Shown: piece by piece, positions 1 through 7,382 of the stretch
Layout of the letters: each line of letters opens with the position of its first letter
How positions within the stretch are numbered: the first letter of the stretch is position 1
DNA from: Candidatus Omnitrophota bacterium
Lineage (GTDB): Bacteria > Omnitrophota > Gorgyraeia > Gygaellales > Profunditerraquicolaceae
Assembly: GCA_030691865.1 (NCBI GenBank)
Contig: JAUYDL010000042.1
Location: 1 to 18,888 of the forward strand
DNA: 18,888 bases
Direction: 5' to 3'
Notes under the pieces: model-generated
Seen by the model: the letters and a program-made list of their open reading frames with translations, nothing else
Told to the model about the DNA's origin: nothing
The model's database searches: none
Program-made: the position numbers and the translations under genes

Positions 1-1
1 T

Positions 2-388
2 GGTTCGCCTGAAACCACTCCCGGGGGACGCGCGTTAAAATTTTATTCATCAGTAAGATTAGATGTGCGTAGAATTGCTTACTTAAAAGAAGGGGATAAA
101 GTTATTGGTAATCATGTCAGAGTAAAGGTAGTTAAAAACAAAATTGCCCCGCCTTTTCGTGAGGCGGAGTTTGATATTCTGCATAATGAAGGGATCTCTA
201 AAACCGGCGCAGTGATTGATGCCGCGGTAAATTTGGAAGTAATTGCCAAAAGCGGCACCTGGCTTTCCTTTGAAGATAAAAAGCTGGGCCAGGGCAGGGA
301 TGCAGCGATAAAATTTTTAAAAGAGAATCCAAAATTACAGGAAGATATTGAAAGAGAAACGCGAAAGAAGTTTAGCCTCGCCGAATAA
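2..388 (+). CDS. recA: RecA recombinase, C-terminal part (5' end outside window)
   Basis: The reading frame is open from base 2 and gives about 128 residues of the C-terminal third of RecA, the ATP-dependent strand-exchange protein of homologous recombination and the SOS co-protease. The start reads GSPETTPGGRALKFYSSVRL, the conserved loop-L2-distal segment of the RecA core (family form NPETTxGGxALKFYxSVRxD). It is followed by RVKVVKNKIAPPFREAEFDI, another strongly conserved RecA block, and by the small C-terminal domain with GTWLSFEDKKLGQGRDAAIKFL. The protein ends FSLAE without the long acidic tail of proteobacterial RecA. The last 41 bases overlap the start of recX, a common arrangement that ties the regulator to its target. 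Only the N-terminal ATPase half is missing, because the window begins inside the gene. Confidence 0.97.
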   Translation, partial: GSPETTPGGRALKFYSSVRLDVRRIAYLKEGDKVIGNHVRVKVVKNKIAPPFREAEFDILHNEGISKTGAVIDAAVNLEVIAKSGTWLSFEDKKLGQGRDAAIKFLKENPKLQEDIERETRKKFSLAE

Positions 389-845
389 CGCGGAAAGAGC
401 CCGGGCTTATGCTTTTTTGCTGCTGAAGTTTCGTCTGCGCAGCGAGAATGAGCTAAAGGCAAGGTTAAAGCAAAAAGGTTTCTCGGAAGAGTTAAGCCAA
501 GATACAGTTAATTTTTTAAAAGATAAAGAGTTTATTGATGATTGCGTTTTTGCGCGTGGCTGGGTGGCCTCGCGGCTTAGGCGGCCATTTGGTTTAAGAA
601 AGATCAGGCAGGAATTAGTTGGCAAAGGCCTAGATAAAGAGATCATTGAGAATTCATTGTCCCAAGTAAAAGAGCATTACAATGAAAGTCAAATAGTTAG
701 TCAGTTAGCCCAGCAGAGATTCTCCAAGTTAAAAGGTATAGAGCCATTTAAAGCAAAGGCGCGTGTATATGGTTATCTGATGCGCCGGGGGTTCTCGCCG
801 GATGTGATTGGGGAAGTAATCAGGGACGTAGATAAGGAATTATGA
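348..845 (+). CDS. recX: RecX family regulator of RecA
   Basis: RecX binds the RecA filament and limits its activity. The 165-residue product is all-helical and charged, with the RecX repeat pattern: an N-terminal block AYAFLLLKFRLRSENELKARL (shown in the family as a three-helix repeat), then LKDKEFIDDCVFARGWVASR, the RecX hallmark segment (usually hIDDxxFAxxWvxxR), and RPFGLRKIRQELVGKGLDKEII. A third repeat with YGYLMRRGFSPDVIGEVI closes the protein. The likely start is TTG at 348, inside the 3' end of recA, preceded closely by AGGAAG; later in-frame starts would cut into the first helix. The stop overlaps the alaS start as ATGA, so translation of recA, recX and alaS is probably coupled. The length is normal for the family. 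The family call is firm; the exact start is less so. Confidence 0.93.
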   Translation: MKEKRERSLASPNNAERARAYAFLLLKFRLRSENELKARLKQKGFSEELSQDTVNFLKDKEFIDDCVFARGWVASRLRRPFGLRKIRQELVGKGLDKEIIENSLSQVKEHYNESQIVSQLAQQRFSKLKGIEPFKAKARVYGYLMRRGFSPDVIGEVIRDVDKEL

Positions 846-3517
846 CCGCTGATATTTTAAGAGAAAAATTTCTAGTTTTTTTTAAAGCCAAAAAACACAA
901 GATTATTGATAGTGATTCTTTAGTCCCCAAGGATGACCCTACGGTGTTATTTACTCCTGCCGGAATGAACCAATTCAAAAAAGAGTTTTTGGGATTTAAT
1001 TCCGGGTTTAAACGCGCCGCTACCTGCCAGCGTTGCCTGCGCACGGATGATCTGGAAAAAGTCGGCAAAACAGGCGCCCACCATACTTTTTTTGAAATGT
1101 TAGGAAATTTCTCTTTCGGAAATTATTTTAAGCAGGAGGCAATCACCTGGGCCTGGGAGTTTTTGACTAAGGAATTATGTATAGGCCAGGATAAACTCTG
1201 GGTTTCGGTTTATCAGGAGGATGATGAGGCTTATAAGATCTGGAAAGATAAAATAGGTATACCTGAAAAAAAGATCGTAAAGCTGGGGGACAAAGATAAT
1301 TTCTGGCCCGCAGAGGCTAAAACCAAAGGGCCAAACGGCCCATGCGGGCCATGCTCTGAGATATTTTATGATTTTGGGCCGCACGTTGGCTGCGGTGCAA
1401 AGATTTGCGATCCATCCTGCAGTTGTGGAAGGTTTGTTGAAATATGGAATTTGGTCTTTACGCAGTTTAACCGTAAAGATGATTCAAGTTTAGAACCCCT
1501 GCCGAATAAGAATATTGATACGGGTATGGGGCTTGAGAGGTTGACTGCTGTTATGCAGGGCAAGCAGAATAATTTCCAGACAGAATTATTCCAGCCGATA
1601 ATAAAAGAGATAATTCGGGGACAGTCCCCTTCGGGGACAGTCCCCGAAAAGAAGCTTCTTTATGCTGTTGCCGACCATATAAGAGCAGTGGTTTTTTCGA
1701 TATATGACGGGATCTCCCCGTCTAATGAAGGCCGCGGCTATATAGTCAGGAAGATTATTCGCAAGAGTGTCATGCATTTAAGGAGTTTAGGTATAAATAA
1801 GCCATTCTTAAATAAGTTAGTTGGCCAACTTGCTCAAATTATGCATACGCCTTATCCGGATTTAAGGGATAGGCAGGAGGATATTGCCCAGGTTATTTTG
1901 GAGGAAGAGAAGAACTTTATTAAAATATTAGAATATAGCGATGAGATACTAGAAAGTAACGAAAAATCAATATTAGATAGCATTGAAGAAGATTTACTTA
2001 CGCAACCTAAAAGCATTGATGGAGCCATTTTTGTTAGTTCAAATACTTGCAGCACTGTTGCCATATCAATTGTTCGTCTTTATGATACTTATGGTATACC
2101 AATAAGTTTATCTAGTGAGCATTTTGATAATCTAATAAGATTAAAAGGACTAAAGAATGATCCTAATGCTATAGCTGGTAAAATCGAAAATGAACTTAAT
2201 AAGTTAAGGGAATTCTCTAAATCAAAAAGTAAGATGAAAGGTGATGTCTTTGATTCTAAGGGTTTGGGATTAAAGCTAAATGAAACAAAGTTTATCGGCT
2301 ATAAAAAGAATTCCGCAGAAGCTAAAATCCTGGCTATTTTAAAAGACGGCAAAGAAGTAAATAAGGTCTTAACAGGGGATAGTTTGCAGGTTGTTTTGGA
2401 CCGAACTCCTTTTTACGCGGAATCCGGAGGGCAGGTCGGGGATACCGGAAAACTGATAAATGGAAAAAATGTTTTAGAGGTTTTAAATACGCAGAAAATC
2501 GATAATGTTATTTTGCATATTGGCAAGATTAACTCCGGTGTATTTAAAAAAGGCGATAAGGTAGTTGCGCAGATAAATATTGAGCGTAGATTGAATATTG
2601 CCAGGAATCATACAGCTACGCATATATTGCAGGCAGCTTTACGGAAAGTTTTAGGAAGCCATGTTCAGCAGCAGGGGTCTTTGGTCGCAGAAGAAAAATT
2701 CCGTTTTGATTTTACGCATTTTAAAGGCTTATCCAGAGAGGAGATTTCCAGGGTTGAGGATGTAGCTAATAGTTACATTGCTAAAAATCAGGCGGTAAAC
2801 TGCAAAGAAATGGCTTTTAAAGAGGCAAAGAAAGCAGGGGCATTAGCATTTTTTGAAGAAAAATACGCTGAAATTGTGCGCGTGGTTACTATAGGAGATA
2901 TTTCAAAAGAATTATGCGCAGGTACGCATCTTAACAATATCAGTGAAACTGGCCTTATAAAGATACTTAGCGAAGGTTCAGTAGCCAGCGGCATAAGGAG
3001 GATTGAAGGTGTCACTGCCAGTTTTGCAGAGAGGTTTATCAAGGAGCAGCAGAAGAAAGCTGTTGAAGAATCTAAGAAGATGAGCAAGCTAAAGGAGTTA
3101 AAGGAGCAAGAGAAGAAGCGCAACTTAGAAGTAAATAGCAGCCTGCGGGATGTACTACCGAGGCTTATAGAGAAGGGAATAGAGATCAACGGTATAAATG
3201 TAATTTCTTCGCTTGAAGTTGATTTAGATATGAATGCCTTGCGGCTTTTGGCGGATAAAGTAAAAGAGAAGTTAAAACAAGGGGTGATTGCTTTAGGCTC
3301 GCAGGATAATGAGCAAAAGAGGGCGTATTTGGTTATTGCAGTTACGCAGGATTTATTATCCAGGGGTTTGGATGCAGGGGTATTGATCCGTCAGGTTGCT
3401 CCGGTTATCGGAGGTTCAGGCGGCGGCAGGGGGGATTTTGCCCAAGCCGGAGGCAATGCGCCGGAGAATTTTGCGCTGGCATTTGATAAAATAAAGGATA
3501 TAATAATTAAGTTATGA
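842..3517 (+). CDS. alaS: Alanyl-tRNA synthetase
   Basis: This cytoplasmic enzyme charges tRNA-Ala with alanine and hydrolyses mischarged Ser/Gly-tRNA-Ala. The 891-residue length is close to the usual 870-880. The class II catalytic core shows FTPAGMNQFKKEFLG, CQRCLRTDDLEKVGKTGAHH, TFFEMLGNFSFGNYF (about residues 80-95) and motif 3 GMGLERL. A cysteine-rich insert (CGAKICDPSCSCGRF) looks like a zinc site seen in some bacterial AlaRS. The editing domain has its metal residues HTATH (590-594) and CAGTH (692-696), and the C-terminal domain has GGSGGGRGDFAQAGG. Two oddities: residues about 259-270 (RGQSPSGTVPEK) are encoded by a tandem palindromic repeat, and residues about 360-470 are unusually divergent and AT-rich around LYDTYGIP. 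It overlaps recX (ATGA) and hisD (ATGA). Confidence 0.98.
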   Translation: MTADILREKFLVFFKAKKHKIIDSDSLVPKDDPTVLFTPAGMNQFKKEFLGFNSGFKRAATCQRCLRTDDLEKVGKTGAHHTFFEMLGNFSFGNYFKQEAITWAWEFLTKELCIGQDKLWVSVYQEDDEAYKIWKDKIGIPEKKIVKLGDKDNFWPAEAKTKGPNGPCGPCSEIFYDFGPHVGCGAKICDPSCSCGRFVEIWNLVFTQFNRKDDSSLEPLPNKNIDTGMGLERLTAVMQGKQNNFQTELFQPIIKEIIRGQSPSGTVPEKKLLYAVADHIRAVVFSIYDGISPSNEGRGYIVRKIIRKSVMHLRSLGINKPFLNKLVGQLAQIMHTPYPDLRDRQEDIAQVILEEEKNFIKILEYSDEILESNEKSILDSIEEDLLTQPKSIDGAIFVSSNTCSTVAISIVRLYDTYGIPISLSSEHFDNLIRLKGLKNDPNAIAGKIENELNKLREFSKSKSKMKGDVFDSKGLGLKLNETKFIGYKKNSAEAKILAILKDGKEVNKVLTGDSLQVVLDRTPFYAESGGQVGDTGKLINGKNVLEVLNTQKIDNVILHIGKINSGVFKKGDKVVAQINIERRLNIARNHTATHILQAALRKVLGSHVQQQGSLVAEEKFRFDFTHFKGLSREEISRVEDVANSYIAKNQAVNCKEMAFKEAKKAGALAFFEEKYAEIVRVVTIGDISKELCAGTHLNNISETGLIKILSEGSVASGIRRIEGVTASFAERFIKEQQKKAVEESKKMSKLKELKEQEKKRNLEVNSSLRDVLPRLIEKGIEINGINVISSLEVDLDMNALRLLADKVKEKLKQGVIALGSQDNEQKRAYLVIAVTQDLLSRGLDAGVLIRQVAPVIGGSGGGRGDFAQAGGNAPENFALAFDKIKDIIIKL
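1616..1646. repeat. Tandem GGGGACAGTCCCC palindromes inside alaS
   Basis: Two copies of the 13-base near-palindrome GGGGACAGTCCCC (1617-1629 and 1633-1645) are separated by TTC; with one extra C/G at the ends the 31-base block is almost fully self-complementary. It lies in frame in alaS and is translated as part of RGQSPSGTVPEK. The outer bases GGGGAC/GTCCCC match the ends of three other elements in this window, so I read it as a member of the same repeat family. No stop codon is created. Confidence 0.85.
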
Positions 3518-4740
3518 AAATAATTCGTTTCACGAGTAAAAAATTAGAGAAGATTTATAACCGCGGCCAATTGCGCCAGTTTCGTGTTGAAGAAAAGGTC
3601 AGAAAGATTATTGATGATGTGCGTCTCTTCGGCGATGATGCGCTAATTAAATACACGCGTAAGTTTGATAAGGTGAAACTTGGCCAGCGTCAGTTAAAAG
3701 TTTCTCAGATTGAAATCAGCGGTGCTTATGCCAACATCAGCCCGAATTTTGTCAGCTCTCTGAAAGTAGTTATTGAAAACGTAAATAGTTTTTATCGCAA
3801 GCAGCTGCGTAAATCCTGGAGGATCAAAGGAACCGAAGGCGTAGTGTTGGGTGAAAATTATACGCCCTTAGAAAAAGTGGGTGTTTATATTCCGGCCGGG
3901 ACTGCCCCGTTGGTTTCTACTGTTTATATGACGGTGCTGCCGGCAAAGTTGGCCGGGGTGAAAAAGATTATTTTGATCAGTCCTCCGGATAAAAATGGGT
4001 ATATTAACCCGCATATTTTGGTGGTTGCCGATCTTCTAAAAGTTGATGAGATTTATCGAGTGGGGGGAGCTCAGGGGATTGCCGCTTTAGCTTATGGGAC
4101 CAAGACTATTCCCAGAGTAGATAAGATTGTCGGCCCGGGAAATATTTATGTCAACGAAGCCAAGCGGCAGGTTTTTGGAATGGTGGATATTGATATGATT
4201 GCCGGCCCTACGGAGCTGGTGGTGATTGCTAATCGTTTCAGTGACCCGAAATTTATTGTTGCCGATCTACGCGCTCAGGGAGAGCATGCTAAAGGCCTGG
4301 CGATATTAATTACCAATTCCAAAGGCTTAGCCAAAGAAGTAAAATCTCAAACAGATGGGCATAATGGGTATATTATTTTGACCAAGAATTTAAAACAGGC
4401 TGCTGAAATTGCCAATAAGATTGCCCCGGAGCATTTGGAAATCCTGGTGCAGAATCCCCAAAAACTGCTTAAGGACATAAAAAATGCCGGAGCAATATTT
4501 TTAGGCCCCTATAGCCCGGTGGCCCTGGGAGATTATGTTGCCGGTCCCAGCCATGTACTGCCTACGTCCGGCACAGCCAGGTTCTTTTCCGGTCTAAGCG
4601 TTACGGATTTTATTAAGAGCAGTCACATTATCAGTTATTCCAAAAAGGCGCTGGAGAAAATACGCGAGCCTTTGGAAAAGATTGCCGGTATTGAAGGCCT
4701 GCAAAAGCACGTGGATTCGGTAAAAAGCAGGTTCGTATAG
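3514..4740 (+). CDS. hisD: Histidinol dehydrogenase
   Basis: HisD carries out the last two steps of histidine synthesis, oxidising L-histidinol to L-histidine with two NAD+. The 408-residue protein has the family landmarks in order: YIPAGTAPLVSTVYMTVLPA, GGAQGIAALAYGT, VDKIVGPGNIYVNEAKR (NAD/substrate region), DMIAGPTE, AQGEH (the zinc-binding Gln and His, usually SQAEH), APEHLEI (catalytic Glu-His), GDYVAGPSHVLPTSGTARF and the C-terminal EGLQKHVDSV that supplies the last zinc ligand. All expected catalytic and metal residues are present. It is slightly shorter than the common 430 residues because of a short N-terminus. Its ATG overlaps the alaS stop as ATGA, so this his cluster appears to be read through from alaS. 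A palindromic terminator-like repeat follows 14 bases after its stop. Confidence 0.98.
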   Translation: MKIIRFTSKKLEKIYNRGQLRQFRVEEKVRKIIDDVRLFGDDALIKYTRKFDKVKLGQRQLKVSQIEISGAYANISPNFVSSLKVVIENVNSFYRKQLRKSWRIKGTEGVVLGENYTPLEKVGVYIPAGTAPLVSTVYMTVLPAKLAGVKKIILISPPDKNGYINPHILVVADLLKVDEIYRVGGAQGIAALAYGTKTIPRVDKIVGPGNIYVNEAKRQVFGMVDIDMIAGPTELVVIANRFSDPKFIVADLRAQGEHAKGLAILITNSKGLAKEVKSQTDGHNGYIILTKNLKQAAEIANKIAPEHLEILVQNPQKLLKDIKNAGAIFLGPYSPVALGDYVAGPSHVLPTSGTARFFSGLSVTDFIKSSHIISYSKKALEKIREPLEKIAGIEGLQKHVDSVKSRFV

Positions 4741-4754
4741 TCATAAAAATCAAA

Positions 4755-4807
4755 GGGGACGGTTCTGTTTTTCTAGAACTGGACTCGGGAAAAATAGAAC
4801 CGTCCCC
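4755..4807. repeat. GGGGACGGTTCT inverted repeat, terminator-like, between hisD and hisB
   Basis: The arms GGGGACGGTTCTGTTTTT (4755-4772) and AAAAATAGAACCGTCCCC (4790-4807) pair with one mismatch around a 17-base loop. Six T follow at 4808-4813 and three A precede the left arm, so on either strand it resembles a GC-stem plus U-run intrinsic terminator. It shares its ends with the elements at 12870-12914 and 17493-17538. Its effect on hisB expression is an inference. Confidence 0.85.
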
Positions 4808-4826
4808 TTTTTTATGAAAGGCGAAA

Positions 4827-5456
4827 ATGGAAAAAAGAATTGCAGAAGTTAAAAGAAAAACCAAAGAAACAAATATTACGGTAACATTAAATGTCGATGG
4901 AAGCGGTAAGGTTAAGATAGATACTAGTATCGGTATCTTAGACCACATGCTGGAACTTTTTGCTTTTCATGGTTTATTTGATTTGAATATTTTAGCTAAG
5001 GGGGATCTTAAGGTAGATATACACCACACTAACGAAGATGTGGGTATTGTCTTAGGCGAGGCATTTAAGAAGGCATTAGGTGACAAGAAAGGAATTAGGC
5101 GGTTCGGTTCGGTATCAGTGCCGATGGAGGATGTGACTGCTAACGTGGCGGTAGATATCAGTGGTAGGGGTTCCTTTAAGTTAACTCAACCAACTCCTCT
5201 GGTAACTCCCCTAATAAAGAAAGAAGATCATGAAAAGTATGATTTTGGCTTCGCCGAACATTTCTTTGAGGCATTTGCTAAGCATCTTGGGATGAATTTC
5301 AATTTAATAATTACTAATAGCCCTCTAACCGTAGTCGTAGATTGGCACACTGTATTAGAGCCTGTTTTTAAAGGGTTAGGCATTGCCTTGGATCAAGCTA
5401 CTCAAATTGACCCGCGTAGAAAAGGTATCCCCTCGACTAAAGGTGTAATTGACTAA
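4827..5456 (+). CDS. hisB: Imidazoleglycerol-phosphate dehydratase, with altered metal-ligand motif
   Basis: HisB dehydrates imidazole glycerol phosphate to imidazole acetol phosphate, using two Mn2+ ions held by a set of histidines and glutamates. The 209-residue, monofunctional protein keeps LDHML (His40), HHTNED (His66, His67, Glu70), ALGDKKGIRRFGS, VDISGR, AEHFFEAF and the C-terminal IPSTKGV. The second half of the site is changed: the position normally His in the TLHI segment is Asn159 (NFNLI), and the usual HHxxE reads HTVLE, so His174 and Glu178 remain but the second His is Thr175. I checked the other two frames here and found no frameshift that restores the motif. Start: ATG at 4827 with AAAGG five bases upstream. 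The TAA stop shares one base with the hisH ATG. Context makes the hisB call firm; full activity is uncertain. Confidence 0.93.
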   Translation: MEKRIAEVKRKTKETNITVTLNVDGSGKVKIDTSIGILDHMLELFAFHGLFDLNILAKGDLKVDIHHTNEDVGIVLGEAFKKALGDKKGIRRFGSVSVPMEDVTANVAVDISGRGSFKLTQPTPLVTPLIKKEDHEKYDFGFAEHFFEAFAKHLGMNFNLIITNSPLTVVVDWHTVLEPVFKGLGIALDQATQIDPRRKGIPSTKGVID

Positions 5457-6070
5457 TGAAGATCGCAATTATCGACTATGGCATGGGCAATATTCATAGT
5501 GTGGCCAAGGCGATCCAAGTTTGCGGTGTTGAGCCGATAATCACCAATAAAAAAAGTGAAATAAGCTCTGCTGATAAAATAATTTTGCCCGGAGTGGGCG
5601 CTTTTGATGACGCGATGCTGGAATTAAAGAAGCTGGATTTAATCAGCGTTATTCGCCAACAGGTTAACTGTAAAAAGCCGTTTCTGGGAATTTGTTTAGG
5701 GATGCAGCTCTTATTGGAGAGCAGCCAAGAGGCTAAAACTAATCAGGGGTTAGGTATCTTAAAAGGCCAGGTGGTTAAATTTACTGCTGGGCATGGTTTG
5801 AAAGTTCCGCATATGGGATGGAATGATTATAAGGTTGTGGCCAAAGATTGTCTTTTATTAAGCGGTATCAACGGTAACGGCCAAGTTTACTTTTGTCATT
5901 CCTATTATCCGCAACCCTGTGATAAATCCGTGATTGCCGCAACCTGCAACTATGGATTAGAGTTTGGTTGTGTTTTATCTAAAGATAATGTTTATGGGGT
6001 GCAGTTTCACCCGGAAAAAAGCCAGGCCTTAGGATTAAAAATAATGAAAAATTTTGTGAATTTATGTTAA
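5456..6070 (+). CDS. hisH: Imidazole glycerol phosphate synthase, glutaminase subunit
   Basis: HisH hydrolyses glutamine and channels the ammonia to HisF, which makes imidazole glycerol phosphate plus AICAR. The 204-residue protein is a class I glutamine amidotransferase: DYGMGNIHSV at the N-terminus, LPGVGAFDDAM (oxyanion strand region), FLGICLGMQLL with the nucleophile Cys80, PHMGWN, YFCHSYY, and GVQFHPEKSQ holding His185 and Glu187 of the catalytic triad. All three triad residues are present. It sits between hisB (one-base overlap TAATG) and hisA (seven-base overlap), so it is clearly translated as part of the his cluster. Its partner hisF is about 1.3 kb downstream rather than adjacent, because hisA and a lipoprotein gene lie between. 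Confidence 0.98.
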   Translation: MKIAIIDYGMGNIHSVAKAIQVCGVEPIITNKKSEISSADKIILPGVGAFDDAMLELKKLDLISVIRQQVNCKKPFLGICLGMQLLLESSQEAKTNQGLGILKGQVVKFTAGHGLKVPHMGWNDYKVVAKDCLLLSGINGNGQVYFCHSYYPQPCDKSVIAATCNYGLEFGCVLSKDNVYGVQFHPEKSQALGLKIMKNFVNLC

Positions 6071-6789
6071 TCATACCAGCGATAGACTTAAGGGGCGGTA
6101 AAGTAGTCAGGCTTTTTCAGGGTAAGTTTAATCGCCAGAAGGTTTATTCGGCTGACCCGGTTAAAGTAGCTAAACATTGGGCCAAGCAGGGGGCTAAATT
6201 CTTGCACATTGTGGATTTAGACGGGGCCTCTAGCGGCTCGCTTAAGAATATCGAGGTTTTAAAGAAAATTATTGACCAGGTGGGTATCGGGGTGGAATTC
6301 GGCGGCGGGGTCAGGAGTATGGAAACAATATCTAAGTTGCTTAGTTTGGGGGTAAAGAGGGTTATTTTAGGCACCAAGGCAGCTAGCGACGCAAAATTCT
6401 TAAAGCAAGCTTGGAAAAAATTTGGAGAAAAAATTATTGTAAGCATTGATGCTAAATGCGGGAAGGTTCTGACGCAAGGGTGGAATTGCGGGGTGGCCAA
6501 AACTACATTGGTTTTTGCCAAAGAGTTAAAAACAATAGGCTTTAAGCAGTTAATTTATACGGATATTTCTAAGGATGGTACTCTGGCCGGCCCGAATATC
6601 TCCGGAATTAAAGAGCTGCTTGGCGAAACGCAACTAAATGTTATTGCTTCAGGGGGTGTCTGCAGCCTAAAGGATTTAACCAGGCTTAATAAACTTCAAA
6701 AGCAGGGCTTGTCCGGGGTAATTATTGGTAAAGCTTTGTATGAAGGTAAATTTACTTTAGTGGAAGCGCTAAAAGTAATGCGCGCTTAA
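6064..6789 (+). CDS. hisA: ProFAR isomerase (phosphoribosylformimino-AICAR-phosphate isomerase)
   Basis: HisA catalyses the Amadori rearrangement of ProFAR to PRFAR, the substrate of HisHF. The 241 residues form a (beta/alpha)8 barrel with the family signature IPAIDLRGGKVVRLFQG containing the first catalytic Asp, HIVDLDGA, VEFGGGVRSMETI (first phosphate-binding loop), KRVILGTKAA, IVSIDAKCGKV, YTDISKDGTLAGPN with the second catalytic Asp region, and VIASGGVCSLKDL plus GVIIGKALYEGKF (second phosphate site). Length is normal. It overlaps hisH by seven bases. It could in principle be bifunctional like actinobacterial PriA, but a TrpF role cannot be judged from sequence alone. The next gene is not a his gene, which breaks the common hisH-hisA-hisF order. 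Confidence 0.98.
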   Translation: MLIIPAIDLRGGKVVRLFQGKFNRQKVYSADPVKVAKHWAKQGAKFLHIVDLDGASSGSLKNIEVLKKIIDQVGIGVEFGGGVRSMETISKLLSLGVKRVILGTKAASDAKFLKQAWKKFGEKIIVSIDAKCGKVLTQGWNCGVAKTTLVFAKELKTIGFKQLIYTDISKDGTLAGPNISGIKELLGETQLNVIASGGVCSLKDLTRLNKLQKQGLSGVIIGKALYEGKFTLVEALKVMRA

Positions 6790-6820
6790 TTTATTTAAAA
6801 CCAACGAAAGGGGAGGGAGC

Positions 6821-7255
6821 ATGGTAAAGAAAGTCTTGTGGTTAGGGTTAGCAGCGGTGGGTATTTTTGCTTTAAGTGGATGTGCTACGATGAGCAAGAA
6901 TGATGCGTTGTCAAATCAGGGATTACGCAATAAGATTTCGGCGCTGGAGGCGCAATTAAGCGAAAAAGATAACCAGATAAATAGCTTAAAGGAATCAATG
7001 GCAAAAAGTGAGCAGGAAGCTAACCTTGGTGCTCAGAATGCCGGTAAAGTTAAACAGCGCGTTGATGTAAAACAGATTCAGACAGCTTTAAAGAATGCCG
7101 GTTATTTTCAGGGAACGGTTGACGGTAAGATGGGGAAGAAAACGCGCAAAGCAGTAAGGGGTTTTCAGAGGGCAAATAATCTTCCTGTTGATGGTAAGGT
7201 GGGTAAGAATACCTGGGAGGTTTTGAAAGGATATTTGGAGAAAAAAGTCAAATAG
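6821..7255 (+). CDS. Lipoprotein with coiled coil and peptidoglycan-binding domain
   Basis: The 144-residue protein begins MVKKVLWLGLAAVGIFALSGC, a type II signal peptide with lipobox LSGC, so Cys21 should be lipidated and the protein held in a membrane facing the periplasm. Residues about 25-70 are a heptad-like helix (LRNKISALEAQLSEKDNQIN) resembling the coiled-coil stalk of Lpp-type proteins. Residues about 80-140 are a PG_binding_1 repeat: VKQIQTALKNAGYFQGTVDG, TRKAVRGFQRANNLPVDGKV, NTWEVLKGY. Likely role: a tether between outer membrane and cell wall. It has a strong Shine-Dalgarno AAAGGGGAGGG just before ATG. Its location between hisA and hisF is odd, and the strong ribosome site suggests expression independent of its neighbours. 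No precise gene name is supported. Confidence 0.9.
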   Translation: MVKKVLWLGLAAVGIFALSGCATMSKNDALSNQGLRNKISALEAQLSEKDNQINSLKESMAKSEQEANLGAQNAGKVKQRVDVKQIQTALKNAGYFQGTVDGKMGKKTRKAVRGFQRANNLPVDGKVGKNTWEVLKGYLEKKVK

Positions 7256-7265
7256 AGGAATAGAG

Positions 7266-7375
7266 AGTAGGTAGAATGTAGAATATAGAATGTAGGAAAA
7301 CCTGGCTGCCGATTAGAAAATAAGGAGTAAGGAAAGACAGATTTCCTAAATACTACCTACTATATTCTACCTACT
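7266..7375. repeat. Long imperfect GTAGGTAG inverted repeat between lipoprotein gene and hisF
   Basis: Left arm 7266-7299 and right arm 7342-7375 are 34 bases each and complementary at 28 of 34 positions by my count, with a 42-base loop. The left arm starts AGTAGGTAGAATGTAG and the right arm ends ATTCTACCTACT. Six T follow at 7377-7382, so on the plus strand it looks like an intrinsic terminator that runs directly into the hisF ATG. Related CTACCTACT or GTAGGTAG strings occur at 8478-8488 and 14875-14908. Confidence 0.8.
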
Positions 7376-7382
7376 GTTTTTT

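Noticed and set aside
2788..3189. A 133-residue open frame on the minus strand inside alaS
   Set aside because: It is antisense to the conserved editing-domain coding sequence, is rich in Ser/Leu as expected for a shadow frame, and has no recognisable domain.
5290..5370. A frameshift in hisB explaining the changed HHxxE motif
   Set aside because: The other two frames contain stops here and do not restore the motif, while homology continues in the same frame on both sides.
6821..7255. The lipoprotein as Lpp or Pal
   Set aside because: It has a coiled coil like Lpp but carries a PG_binding_1 domain and no OmpA/Pal domain, so neither name fits.
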